Part shown: positions 17,606-27,395 of the stretch, piece after piece
Position numbering within the stretch: position 1 is the stretch's first letter
Layout of the letters: each line of letters starts with the position of its first letter
Origin: Sphingomonadales bacterium
Lineage (GTDB): Bacteria; Pseudomonadota; Alphaproteobacteria; Sphingomonadales; Sphingomonadaceae
Reading direction: 5' to 3'
DNA length: 64,000 bases
Assembly (NCBI GenBank): GCA_017309275.1
Contig: JAFKLT010000050.1
Span: 1-64,000, forward strand
Notes under the pieces: model-generated
What the model saw: only the letters and a program-made list of their open reading frames with translations
The model's database searches: none
What the model was told of the DNA's origin: nothing
Position numbers and translations under genes: made by a program

Positions 17606-17623
17606 ATTACGTGAGAACGTAAT
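17606..17623 (-). promoter_or_regulatory. operator-like palindrome upstream of the amino acid dehydrogenase
   Basis: ATTACGT-GAGA-ACGTAAT is a perfect 7-bp inverted repeat with a 4-base centre. It starts 23 bases before the dehydrogenase ATG, between it and tRNA-His, in an AT-rich patch where the promoter would be expected. This is the position of a repressor or Lrp/MerR-type operator. The regulator is unknown. Confidence 0.5.
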
Positions 17624-17680
17624 AATACAACAGGCGCGACGAGTCATCCCAAAAGCGTCTATTCGCGATGATAGAGAAAA

Positions 17681-17758
17681 TGGGGCGACCAACGGGGCTC
17701 GAACCCGCGACCTCCGGTACCACAAACCGGCGCTCTAACCAACTGAGCTATGGTCGCC
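17681..17758 (-). tRNA. tRNA-His (GTG)
   Basis: The reverse strand folds as a complete cloverleaf. It has a seven-base acceptor stem with an encoded extra G at position -1 opposite discriminator C73 (the tRNA-His identity pair), a D-arm, an anticodon stem CCGGT/ACCGG with loop TTGTGGT and anticodon GTG, a TTCGAAC T-loop and an encoded CCA end. Confidence 0.97.
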
Positions 17759-17859
17759 ACACGTCGGGCGAAACCGCCTGCGACAGCGCGCGGCGATAGG
17801 CGCGCCCTCCCCCTTCGTCAAGCATTGTTCGCGCGCGCTCGCGCCACTAAAAGCGCGGC

Positions 17860-18540
17860 ATGGCTGGGAACGAACATGTCGACATGGCGACCTCGGGCGC
17901 CGACCGCACCGGCGAAAGGCTTGCCGCCGTTCCGGGCATCAGGCGCGCACCCAGCGCAAAGCTTCAGCAGTTCATGCTCCCGAAGTTCCTCGACGCGCCG
18001 ACCTGCGCCGGGTTGATGGCGCTGATCGACGGCGATGCGCGTCCGTCGACGATCGCCGATCCCAATGGCGACGAGGCGTTTCGCACCAGTTCGACCTGCG
18101 ACCTCAATCACCGCGAACCGCTGGTCGTCGCGGTGAACAACCGGCTCCACGACCTGACCGGCATCCCCCTCGAATATGGCGAGCCGCTGCAGGGGCAGCG
18201 CTATGACGTGGGTGAGGAATTCAAGGCGCACACCGATTACTTCGATCCCGACGGCGCCGATTGGGACATGTATTGCGCGGTTCCGGGACAGCGGAGCTGG
18301 ACGCTGATGATCTATCTCAACGAACCCGCGGCCGGCGGCGCGACGCGCTTTCTGTCGACGGGAAAGATGCACCAGCCCGAAACGGGCAAGCTGCTCGCCT
18401 GGAACAATGTCCGCCCCGACGGCACGCCGAACCCCGAAACGCTCCATCACGGGATGAAGGTGCGCAAGGGGCGCAAATATATCATCACGAAATGGTTTCG
18501 CGAACGCCCCTGGCCGTGGGCCGAGGGGGAGCTGGCCTAG
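17860..18540 (+). CDS. prolyl 4-hydroxylase-like 2-oxoglutarate/Fe(II) oxygenase
   Basis: A 226-residue cytosolic dioxygenase. The iron triad is His124-x-Asp126 in FKAHTDYF and a distal His in LHHGMKV (196/197); Lys206 in KYIITKWFR is the likely 2-oxoglutarate ligand. The RYDVGEEF and LNEPAAGGATRF motifs are those of the P4Hc family. Bacterial members hydroxylate proline in proteins such as elongation factor Tu, or act on small substrates; which applies here is unknown. The start at MAGNEH is likely; MATSG eight codons later is an alternative. A hairpin overlaps the stop codon. Confidence 0.9.
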   Translation: MAGNEHVDMATSGADRTGERLAAVPGIRRAPSAKLQQFMLPKFLDAPTCAGLMALIDGDARPSTIADPNGDEAFRTSSTCDLNHREPLVVAVNNRLHDLTGIPLEYGEPLQGQRYDVGEEFKAHTDYFDPDGADWDMYCAVPGQRSWTLMIYLNEPAAGGATRFLSTGKMHQPETGKLLAWNNVRPDGTPNPETLHHGMKVRKGRKYIITKWFRERPWPWAEGELA

Positions 18541-18551
18541 GGCCAGCTCCC
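18527..18551. terminator. hairpin between convergent genes
   Basis: A perfect 11-bp stem (18527-18537 with 18541-18551) whose three-base loop is the TAG stop codon of the oxygenase gene. It lies between convergent genes and could end transcripts from both sides, although no T-run follows on either strand. Confidence 0.6.
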
Positions 18552-18558
18552 GCCGGGA

Positions 18559-19305
18559 TTATCGCACCAACCGGTACTGAAAGCTCAGCGTCAGCGTATT
18601 CGCCACCTGTCCCGGTTCGACCGGCGTCGCCTTGCCGGCGGCGTCCATCGCCTGCAGGCGGACCATCGGCATCGGCGGCTGCGGCCCGTTGAAGCCGCCT
18701 TCGCTGATCGAAACCAGCTCGGCGCCGCGATAGCCGGCAAGCCGGGCATAGTCGGCGGCCTTCGCTTCGGCCGCCTTGATCGCGCTGCCGCGCGCGCCGA
18801 CCAGCTGCGCGTCGGGGTCCTTCATGCCGAACCACGGCCCATCGACATTGGTGCCGCCGGCCGCGACCAGCGCGTCGAGCAGCGGGCCGATATCGTCGAT
18901 CTTCGACGTCGTCGCGCGGACGCTGTTCGACACCTGATACCCCAGAAAGCGCGGCGGCTGGCCGTCGCCACGATTGTTGTAATCATATTGCGGCGACAGG
19001 TTGATGCCGCTCGTCTGGATATTCTCCGCCTTGATGCCGCGCGCCTTTGCGGCGGCGATCAGCTTGTCCATCGCCGCGGCGTTGAGGCGCATCGCCTCGA
19101 CCGCGGTCGGCGCGGTGGTCGTCACGCCGGCGCCGACCGTCGCCTGGTCCGGACGCGAGCGCACTTCCTCGCTGACGCTGAAGGAAAGAATGGGTCCCTG
19201 TACCGTAGCCGTCGTCACCGTCGAACCTCCCTGCTGGGCAATGGCGGGCGTCGCGGCGGCCAGCACCAGTCCGGCAGCCATAGCGGTGAGCATTTGCTTC
19301 GTCAT
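18559..19305 (-). CDS. SIMPL-domain (DUF541) periplasmic protein
   Basis: A 248-residue exported protein. The signal peptide is at residues 1-23 (LTAMAAGLVLAAATPAIAQQ), followed by a SIMPL/DUF541 domain: LSFSVSEEVRSRPDQATVGAGV, NAAAMDKLIAAAKARGI and NIQTSGINLSPQYDY, then a second alpha/beta lobe. The ATG at 19305 has AGGAG upstream; an in-frame upstream extension lacks this. SIMPL proteins form periplasmic or outer-membrane-associated oligomers (YggE, BP26) linked to stress protection. It appears monocistronic. Confidence 0.9.
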   Translation of the reverse strand: MTKQMLTAMAAGLVLAAATPAIAQQGGSTVTTATVQGPILSFSVSEEVRSRPDQATVGAGVTTTAPTAVEAMRLNAAAMDKLIAAAKARGIKAENIQTSGINLSPQYDYNNRGDGQPPRFLGYQVSNSVRATTSKIDDIGPLLDALVAAGGTNVDGPWFGMKDPDAQLVGARGSAIKAAEAKAADYARLAGYRGAELVSISEGGFNGPQPPMPMVRLQAMDAAGKATPVEPGQVANTLTLSFQYRLVR

Positions 19306-19439
19306 TTCATTCTCCTGTGAACCGAACTTTCGGCACTTGATGATCTCCACCCCGTAACGCTGACGGAGCGAACCCGTTCCGGCCTTTGCGCGCGCGGCGC
19401 TTGCATGATGCTGAACGCGTCGGTAGCGAGCCGTTCATC

Positions 19440-21221
<1,782 letters not shown>

Positions 21222-21228
21222 CGCGGCA

Positions 21229-21711
21229 TCATCCCGTCCCATAGAAGCGCGCCAACCGGTCGAGCGCCAGCCCGAGCACCAGCTTCCCCGACCGGGCCGG
21301 CCACCCCATTGCCTTCTCCGCGCCGCCGATTCCCTCGCCCGCGCAGATCACGCGCCAGCATATGTCGGCCAGCCCCGGCCCGGCATGGTCGACCGCCGCG
21401 TGAAAACGCCGGTGCGCGTCGATCCGCGCCAGCGACGCCCCCGATGCCCTCGAACCGCCGCCGGCCTTGGCGGGGGGCGCGGCGTCCCAGCACATCGTCA
21501 CCCGGGCCGACAACCCCGCGCGCTCATAATCGATGCGCAGCCGCTCGCCCGCGCGAAGCTGCTCCGGGGTCAACAGCCCCCGCGATGCCAGCCAGGCGAC
21601 GGGACTCTCGGCCACATTCACCGTCACATGCCGCATCGCCTGCGGACCGATCTTGTCCGGATCGATCCGGTCGTCGGGGTGGATACGCGTTTCGAGGCGG
21701 CGTCTGGCCAT
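21229..21711 (-). CDS. DUF6456 domain protein
   Basis: A 160-residue protein whose C-terminal half (about 93-158) matches the DUF6456 pattern: RIDAHRRFHAAVDHAGPGL, VICAGEGIGGAEKAMGWPARSGK and LVLGLALDRLARFY. The GW-P-R-SGK segment looks like a recognition helix. The N-terminal half has a helical segment that could be a wing. Members are thought to be DNA-binding regulators in alphaproteobacteria. It is divergent from the XRE regulator with 87 bases between starts, and convergent with the ABC-F gene. Confidence 0.85.
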   Translation of the reverse strand: MARRRLETRIHPDDRIDPDKIGPQAMRHVTVNVAESPVAWLASRGLLTPEQLRAGERLRIDYERAGLSARVTMCWDAAPPAKAGGGSRASGASLARIDAHRRFHAAVDHAGPGLADICWRVICAGEGIGGAEKAMGWPARSGKLVLGLALDRLARFYGTG

Positions 21712-21798
21712 GCATTTCTCCCGGGCTGTACGACCTGCTTGACATTGGAATATTTTGTAGGAAAGAAGAAACCGATTTGGTTATTTGAGGGATTTGCG

Positions 21799-22359
21799 AT
21801 GATCAACAGCATTCGCGCCGTCCGCCGTGCAAAGGGCCTCACGCTCGAAGAGGTGGGACAGCGGTGCGATCCGCCGACGACCGCACAGACGATCGGTCGC
21901 CTCGAAACCGGCACGCGCACGCTCTCGCTGGGCTGGATGAACCGCATTGCCAAGGCGCTCGGGGTCGATGCGGCCGAACTCGTCCAGCTGCCGCAGGATA
22001 CCCAGCTTACGATCACCGCGCTGCTCGGCGCCGATGGCGCGCAGGCGCCGACGCGCGTCGAGCAGGCCCTCACCGCACGCCCGGGCGAGGACATGGTCGC
22101 CGTGCGCGTCACCTCGTCGATCGGCGATTATCGCGCGGGCGACGAAATCTGGTGCCGCCGGATCGATGGCGACTGGACGGGCGCGCTCAACCGCGACCTG
22201 CTCGTCCCGCGTCCCGCCGGTCGTTACTTCTTCGCGCGCCTGCTCAACGTCGACGGCGAAAAGCTGCACCTGCTCCCGCTCGGCACGGGCCAGCGGCAAC
22301 AGGTCGTCAGCAATCCGCCGTGGGCCGCCGTCGCCGTGCGCCTGATCCGCACGCTCTAA
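21799..22359 (+). CDS. XRE-family regulator with a non-catalytic S24-like C-terminal domain
   Basis: The 186-residue product has an N-terminal helix-turn-helix (about residues 3-58, RRAKGLTLEEVGQRC and TIGRLETGTRTLS). Its C-terminal domain (about 85-186) is beta-rich, with YRAGDEIWCRR, PRPAGRYFFARLLNVDGEKLHLLP and a final VRLIRTL strand. It resembles the LexA/CI peptidase fold, but I see no Ser-Lys catalytic pair. The word GTAGGAAAG lies 33 bases before the ATG. The next gene starts immediately after its stop codon, so the two are co-transcribed. Confidence 0.8.
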   Translation: MINSIRAVRRAKGLTLEEVGQRCDPPTTAQTIGRLETGTRTLSLGWMNRIAKALGVDAAELVQLPQDTQLTITALLGADGAQAPTRVEQALTARPGEDMVAVRVTSSIGDYRAGDEIWCRRIDGDWTGALNRDLLVPRPAGRYFFARLLNVDGEKLHLLPLGTGQRQQVVSNPPWAAVAVRLIRTL

Positions 22360-23535
22360 GTGACGTCCGCCACGCCCCTGCGCGTCCTGTCGATCGCGAC
22401 GCTGTTTCCCGACGCCGCGCGGCCGAACTTCGGCCTGTTCGTCGAACGGAGCCTGCGCGCGCTCGCCGCGCAGCCGGGCATCGACCTCACGGTCGTCGCG
22501 CCCATCGGCCTGCCCCCCTTCCCGCTCTCGCTTCACAAGCGATACCGCGCGCTCCGCGACCTCCCGCTCACCGAGCAATGGGGGCCCCTCGCGGTTCACA
22601 GGCCGCGCTTCACGCTGATCCCGCGCTACGGCGCGCGCCTCAATCCGGCGGGCGTCGCGCGCGCGGTGCTCTCGGCGGTCGGCGACCGCATGTTCGACGT
22701 CGTCGACGCCCAATTCTTCTATCCCGACGGCCCCGCCGCGATGCGCGTCGCCCGGCGGTTGGGCCTGCCCTTCTCGGCAAAGGCGCGGGGCGCCGACATC
22801 AGCCATTTCGGCCACGCCCCCGCGACGCGGGACATGGTGGTCCAGTCCGGGCGCGAAGCCGCCGGGCTGCTCGCGGTTTCCGACGCGATGCGCCGCGACA
22901 TGGCGGCGATCGGCATCGATCCGGCAAAGGTCGCGGTCCATTATACCGGGATCGATACCGCGCGCTTCCATCCGGGCGACCGCACCGCCGCCCGCGCCGC
23001 GCTCGGCCTGGGCGATGCGCCCGCGATCCTGACCGTCGGCGCGCTGATCCCGCGCAAGGGCCAGGCGCTGGTCATCGAGGCGCTGCCCGCGCTGCCCGGC
23101 ATCAATTACTGGCTCGCGGGGTCGGGCGAAGAGGAAGGGCGATATCGTGCGCTGGCCGACCGGCTCGGCGTCGCGGATCGCGTCCGCCTGCTCGGCCCGG
23201 TCGCCAATGCCGACCTGCCGCAGCTCTATCGCGCCGCCGACGTCGTCGCGATGCCGTCGGTCAGCGAAGGGCTGGCCAATGCATGGGTGGAGGCACTCGC
23301 CTGCGGCACGCCGATCGTGATCAGCAATGCGGGGGGCGCGGCCGAGCTCGTCACCGCGCCCGTCGCCGGGCGCATCGTCGAACGGTCACCCGAAGCGCTT
23401 GCCCAGGCGGTGCGATCGATCCTCGCCGCGCCGCCCTCGCCGGCCGACGTCGCCGCAAGCCTTGGTGGACGGTTCGATTGGGACCGCAACGGCCGCGAGC
23501 TGGCGGATCATCTCCGCCGCTGCGCGGGCCGTTAG
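22360..23535 (+). CDS. glycosyltransferase family 4 protein
   Basis: A 391-residue GT-B glycosyltransferase that adds a sugar from a nucleotide donor to a surface glycan or lipid. N-terminal VLSIATLFPDAARPNFG is the acceptor domain. The donor domain shows ILTVGALIPRKGQ and the catalytic EGLANAWVEALACGTPIV motif near residue 310. Translation starts with GTG directly after the XRE stop, without a clear ribosome binding site, so it probably depends on coupling. The end is 5 bases from the convergent secF stop. Donor and acceptor are unknown. Confidence 0.88.
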   Translation: MTSATPLRVLSIATLFPDAARPNFGLFVERSLRALAAQPGIDLTVVAPIGLPPFPLSLHKRYRALRDLPLTEQWGPLAVHRPRFTLIPRYGARLNPAGVARAVLSAVGDRMFDVVDAQFFYPDGPAAMRVARRLGLPFSAKARGADISHFGHAPATRDMVVQSGREAAGLLAVSDAMRRDMAAIGIDPAKVAVHYTGIDTARFHPGDRTAARAALGLGDAPAILTVGALIPRKGQALVIEALPALPGINYWLAGSGEEEGRYRALADRLGVADRVRLLGPVANADLPQLYRAADVVAMPSVSEGLANAWVEALACGTPIVISNAGGAAELVTAPVAGRIVERSPEALAQAVRSILAAPPSPADVAASLGGRFDWDRNGRELADHLRRCAGR

Positions 23536-23540
23536 GGGCA

Positions 23541-24521
23541 TTAGACGACCGCGCCGTCGTCCTTGCGCTGGACGCGTTCCGCACCCTCGCTCGCGGCGCT
23601 GGTCCGCGGCACGAAGCTGTGCGGACCGACCTTCAGCCACACCAGCACCGGCGTCGACATCAGGATCGACGAATAGGTGCCGACGAACACGCCGAACAGC
23701 ATCGCGGCGGTAAAGCCAAAGATCACGTCCGGGCCAAAGATCAGCAGCATGCCGAGCGCCAGCAACACCGACACGCTGGTCATCACCGTGCGCGACAGCG
23801 TTTCGTTGATGCTGAGGTTCAGCAGCGGCACGATCTCCATCTTGCGATATTTCTTCAGGTTTTCGCGGACGCGGTCGTACACGACGATCGTGTCGTTCAG
23901 CGAATAGCCGACGATCGTCAGCAGCGCGGCAATGCTGTTCAGGTCGAACTGAAGCTGCGTCACCGCGAAGAAGCCAAAGGTCAGCGCGACTTCGTGGAAC
24001 AGGCGGCCCAGCGCGCCGACGCCGAACTGCCATTCGAAGCGGATCCAGATATAGATCGAGATGCCCAGCATCGCGAGCGCGAGGCTCAGCGCGCCGGTGC
24101 TGATCAGCTCGCCCGACACCTTGCCCGAAACGGTTTCGACCGATCCGGTATGCGCGCCCGGAAACGCCTTCTGGATGCCGGCGACAAGCTGCTTGCCCGC
24201 GCGGTCGGCGACGGTCTTGTCACCTTCGGGCAGCGCGGTGCGGATCGACACGGCCTTGTCCGACCCGAACTGCTGGATCGTCGGTTCGCCGAGCCCGATG
24301 TGGCTGACCTTTTCCCGGATCTCGTCGATCGGGGGCATCGCCTGGGGGAATTCGACGCGGACCGACTGGCCGCCGACGAAGTCGACGCCAAGGTTCAGTC
24401 CCTTCACCGCAACGAGCGCGATCGAGATCGCGACGAGGATGAAGCTCATCGCCGAAGCGAGCTTCCGCCACTTCAGAAAGTCGATATTCGTGTCGTCGGG
24501 GACGAGTTTCAGCAAACGCAT
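23541..24521 (-). CDS. secF: protein translocase subunit SecF
   Basis: Inner-membrane RND-type partner of SecD that uses the proton gradient to help pull proteins across SecYEG. The 326 residues show the first helix, a periplasmic P1-like domain (VRVEFPQAMPPIDEIREKV) and the five C-terminal helices including VGYSLNDTIVVYDRVREN, the SecF signature. It follows secD by 15 bases in the yajC-secD-secF order. Confidence 0.97.
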   Translation of the reverse strand: MRLLKLVPDDTNIDFLKWRKLASAMSFILVAISIALVAVKGLNLGVDFVGGQSVRVEFPQAMPPIDEIREKVSHIGLGEPTIQQFGSDKAVSIRTALPEGDKTVADRAGKQLVAGIQKAFPGAHTGSVETVSGKVSGELISTGALSLALAMLGISIYIWIRFEWQFGVGALGRLFHEVALTFGFFAVTQLQFDLNSIAALLTIVGYSLNDTIVVYDRVRENLKKYRKMEIVPLLNLSINETLSRTVMTSVSVLLALGMLLIFGPDVIFGFTAAMLFGVFVGTYSSILMSTPVLVWLKVGPHSFVPRTSAASEGAERVQRKDDGAVV

Positions 24522-24536
24522 GATGTCGCCCTTTCC

Positions 24537-26153
24537 TTAAATGTTGATCGACGCCGGGCGCGTCTTGTGCAGCCAGCGGGCCGCGAACAGGCGCGTGACG
24601 GTAACGGCGGTGAAGACGCTGGTGATGATGCCGATCGTCAGCACCACGGCAAAGCCCTTGATCGGACCCGAGCCGAACCAGAACATCAGCGACGCGGCGA
24701 TGACGTTGGTCACGTTGGCGTCGAAAATCGCGCGGCTCGCTTCGGAATAGCCAAGCTCGACGGCCTGGAAGACCCGCCTGCCGCGTTTCAATTCCTCGCG
24801 TATGCGCTCGTTGATCAGCACGTTCGCGTCGACCGCGGCGCCGATCGTCAGCACGAAGCCGGCGATACCCGGCAGCGTCAGCGTCGCGTTGAACGCCGCC
24901 ATGATCGCGATGATCAGGAAGATGTTAAAGAACAGCGCGACGTTCGCATAAATGCCGAAACGGCCATAGACGAGGACCATCAGCGTCAGCACCGCGGCGG
25001 TGGCGACGATCCCGGCGATCACGCCCTTGCGGATCGAATCGGCGCCCAGTTCGGGCGTCACCGTGCGTTCCTCGACCACGGTCATCTTCACCGGCAGCGC
25101 ACCCGAACGGAGCGAGATGGCGAGGTTGTTCGCGGTCGCGACGCTGAAGCTGCCCGAAATCTGCGCGCTGCCGCCGAGGATCGGTTCGTTGATCGACGGC
25201 GCCGACAGCACGCGGCCGTCGAGCACCATCGCGAAACGCTTGCCGACATTCTGCGCCGTCACCTTGGCAAAGGTCGACGAGCCGCCCGAATCGAAACGGA
25301 TGTTGACGACCGGCTGGCCCGACTGCCCGTCATAGCCCTGCTTGGCGTCCAGAAGCTGCTCGCCGCTGATCATCACCTGGCGGCGCAGCACTTCATAGGG
25401 GGCGCTGCCGTTCGCGCCCTCGGCATAGGGAACGATCTCGCTGCCGACCGGCGCGCGGCCCGCGGCCACTTCGGCGGGGTCGGCATTGGGGTCGACCATG
25501 CGGAATTCCAGGCGCGCGGTCTTGCCGATCAGGTCCTTGAGCTGCTGCGGATCCTGCAGGCCCGGAACCTGGACGACGATACGGTCGTCGCCCTGGCGGA
25601 TGATCGTCGGTTCGCGCGTACCCAGCGCGTTGACGCGCTTGTCGATGATGTCGCGCGCGGTATCCATGGCGTTCTTGATCGCCTGTGCCTGCCCCGCCTG
25701 CGTCGGGGTCATGACGATGCGCGTCGTGTCGATGATGTCGATGCGCCAGTCGCGCTGGCCGGTCGCGATGCCCGCCCCGCCCGTTTCGTTGAACAGCCGA
25801 TCGCGCGCCGCGTCGAGCTTGGACTGATCGCGGACCAGGAAGCTGATCTTGCCGCCCGCGGTCGACAGTTCGCCGATCGCGATATCGTCGTCGGGACCGC
25901 GCTCGCCGCGCATCGCGGCACGCACGGTCTTTTCCATGTTCGCAAGCTGCGTCTTCTGCAGGTCGGCGACGTCGGCCTCCAGCAGCAAGTGGCTGCCGCC
26001 GGCAAGGTCGAGGCCCAGATTGACCTTGATCTGCGCGATGGTCGGCAGACTGTCGAACGTCTTGGACGGCAGGAAGCTGGGAATGGAAAAGATGATACCG
26101 AGCAGCAGGATGATGCTGATGCCGATGGTCTTCCAGCGCGGGAAATCGAGCAT
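24537..26153 (-). CDS. secD: protein translocase subunit SecD
   Basis: 538 residues with one N-terminal helix, the conserved LGLDLAGGSHLLLE motif (about 48-61), the large periplasmic domains P1/P4 (including VVQVPGLQDPQQLKDLIGKTA) and five C-terminal helices with GAAVDANVLINERIREE. It forms a complex with SecF and YajC at the Sec translocon. The gap to yajC is 50 bases. Confidence 0.97.
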   Translation of the reverse strand: MLDFPRWKTIGISIILLLGIIFSIPSFLPSKTFDSLPTIAQIKVNLGLDLAGGSHLLLEADVADLQKTQLANMEKTVRAAMRGERGPDDDIAIGELSTAGGKISFLVRDQSKLDAARDRLFNETGGAGIATGQRDWRIDIIDTTRIVMTPTQAGQAQAIKNAMDTARDIIDKRVNALGTREPTIIRQGDDRIVVQVPGLQDPQQLKDLIGKTARLEFRMVDPNADPAEVAAGRAPVGSEIVPYAEGANGSAPYEVLRRQVMISGEQLLDAKQGYDGQSGQPVVNIRFDSGGSSTFAKVTAQNVGKRFAMVLDGRVLSAPSINEPILGGSAQISGSFSVATANNLAISLRSGALPVKMTVVEERTVTPELGADSIRKGVIAGIVATAAVLTLMVLVYGRFGIYANVALFFNIFLIIAIMAAFNATLTLPGIAGFVLTIGAAVDANVLINERIREELKRGRRVFQAVELGYSEASRAIFDANVTNVIAASLMFWFGSGPIKGFAVVLTIGIITSVFTAVTVTRLFAARWLHKTRPASINI

Positions 26154-26203
26154 GAATTGGGTTCCGGTCAGTCTGGCGGCGCCGCGACTGCGGCGCCAGC
26201 GCG

Positions 26204-26533
26204 TCAGTCGTTCGCGGGCTTGGCGCCGGGCTGAAGAACGTCGGACAGGGTCGACTTCACGACCTTGATCTTCACGCCCTGCGCGATTTCGACGTCGGCG
26301 AAATCATCGTCGACCCGCGTCACCTTGCCGACGATGCCGCCGCCGGTCACGACCTGGTCGCGCGGCTTCACCGCCGCGATCTTGTTCCGATGTTCCTTCA
26401 TACGGACCTGCTGCGGGCGGATCAGGAAGAACCAGAAAACCACGAAGATCAGGAGATAGGGCACCAGCATGATGAAACCGGCGGCCCCGCCCCCGGATCC
26501 GGCCGCCTGGGTCAGAAGCAGATTGGTCGACAT
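26204..26533 (-). CDS. yajC: preprotein translocase subunit YajC
   Basis: A 109-residue membrane protein. One helix (about residues 19-40, FIMLVPYLLIFVVFWFFLIRP) is followed by the family's RPQQVRMKEHRNKIAAVKPRD and VVTGGGIVGKVTRVDDD motifs. It is the first gene of yajC-secD-secF. The ATG at 26533 is preferred over the upstream in-frame extension since it opens the helix region. A small hairpin lies in the 5' leader. Confidence 0.95.
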   Translation of the reverse strand: MSTNLLLTQAAGSGGGAAGFIMLVPYLLIFVVFWFFLIRPQQVRMKEHRNKIAAVKPRDQVVTGGGIVGKVTRVDDDFADVEIAQGVKIKVVKSTLSDVLQPGAKPAND

Positions 26534-26561
26534 GAATGAAAGACTTTCTCGTTGCAGCATC

Positions 26562-26584
26562 GGTCCTTCCGCACCGGAAAGACC
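26562..26584 (-). other. hairpin in the yajC leader
   Basis: GGTC-C-TTCCG (26562-26571) pairs with CGGAA-A-GACC (26575-26584) around a three-base loop. It lies about 29 bases upstream of the yajC ATG and may shape the 5' leader. Nothing else is recognised in the 257 bases between yajC and tRNA-Pro apart from a GGCGC/GCGCC repeat near 26596. Confidence 0.35.
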
Positions 26585-26790
26585 AAGCAAAATATGGCGC
26601 GGCGCCTATCACGCAGGGGCCAGACGCGCAAGCAAGTCGCTGCATTCTTCCCCCCTCGGCAAGCATGGCCGAAATGGGAAGCATGGGAGAGAGATCAAGG
26701 GCGGAGCGACAGATTGCGCCCGCGCGGCCATCGCCGCTTGCATCGACCGCCAACCCGCGCTAGGGGCCTCGCCTGCCCGAAAGGGCCGGT

Positions 26791-26867
26791 CGGGACGTAG
26801 CGCAGCCTGGTAGCGCATCACACTGGGGGTGTGGGGGTCGGAGGTTCGAATCCTCTCGTCCCGACCA
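26791..26867 (+). tRNA. tRNA-Pro (GGG)
   Basis: A 77-base cloverleaf: acceptor CGGGACG/CGTCCCG, D-arm GCGC/GCGC, anticodon stem TCACA/TGTGG with loop CTGGGGG giving anticodon GGG, T-arm GGAGG-TTCGAAT-CCTCT, discriminator A and an encoded CCA. It is followed by a terminator. Confidence 0.97.
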
Positions 26868-26874
26868 ATTCAAA

Positions 26875-26895
26875 CCTGCCAAAGCGGCAGGATTT
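26875..26895 (+). terminator. terminator after tRNA-Pro
   Basis: CCTGCC (26875-26880) and GGCAGG (26886-26891) form a six-bp stem with loop AAAGC followed by ATTT, eight bases after the tRNA 3' end. Confidence 0.7.
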
Positions 26896-26966
26896 CCAAA
26901 TCGCGGCGGATAATGCGACGGGGCGGCCCTGCGACCGCCCCGCGCCAGGTTCAGCTTGCGTCAGGT

Positions 26967-27296
26967 TTAGCTAGCGTCAGGTTCGGCTTCCGGCGGCGGC
27001 GCGGAGGCGCGGGCCTTGCGCATCGATTCCAGTTCGGCCTTGTCGATGAAGCCGTCGCCATTGGCGTCGACATGCTTGATGAAGGCTTCGACCTTGTCGG
27101 GCGAAGCCAGCGACGGGTCGCCCTGCCGCTGCGCGCGCATTTCGGCCATCTTGGTGATCTCGGCCTTGTCCAGCTTGCCGTCCTTGTTGGTATCCATCAT
27201 CGCAAAGATGCGGCCGCCGTCCTGCGGCGGCTGCGCCGCGGCGCTCGCCGAAATGGCCACGCCGGCTGCGGCTGCGATCAACGTCAATGTCTTCAT
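26967..27296 (-). CDS. secreted EF-hand protein
   Basis: A 109-residue periplasmic calcium-binding protein. The signal peptide is at residues 1-21 (ending SASAAAQ). Two canonical EF-hand loops are visible: Asp35-Glu46 (DTNKDGKLDKAE) and Asp77-Glu88 (DANGDGFIDKAE). The tail is Pro/Glu rich. The ATG at 27296 begins a typical signal peptide; an earlier in-frame start would add six residues. An imperfect tandem repeat of about 16 bases containing GCGTCAGGTT spans the stop codon and has placed a second stop behind the first. The role is presumably calcium buffering or sensing, unproven. Confidence 0.88.
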   Translation of the reverse strand: MKTLTLIAAAAGVAISASAAAQPPQDGGRIFAMMDTNKDGKLDKAEITKMAEMRAQRQGDPSLASPDKVEAFIKHVDANGDGFIDKAELESMRKARASAPPPEAEPDAS

Positions 27297-27395
27297 ACTA
27301 TGTCCTTCGGTCATGGTCGGCGAAGTCGCCGGGATGCCCCGCCGCGGACATAGAGGTTCGGATGTCGCAAAACTATGCCGCGCCCGCTCGGTTCG

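Noticed and set aside
21739-21767. TTGACA as a -35 for the XRE gene
   Set aside because: No acceptable -10 at 16-18 bases; the promoter could not be placed with confidence.
21864-26234. A very long open frame of over 1,400 codons on the plus strand
   Set aside because: It runs antisense or in another frame through the XRE, glycosyltransferase and secF/secD genes, all of which have strong protein family evidence. It arises from the high GC content.
26644-26790. Possible SRP RNA or other structural RNA between yajC and tRNA-Pro
   Set aside because: I looked for the GGAAGGAAGCAGCC-type SRP motif on both strands and did not find it; only short hairpins are present.
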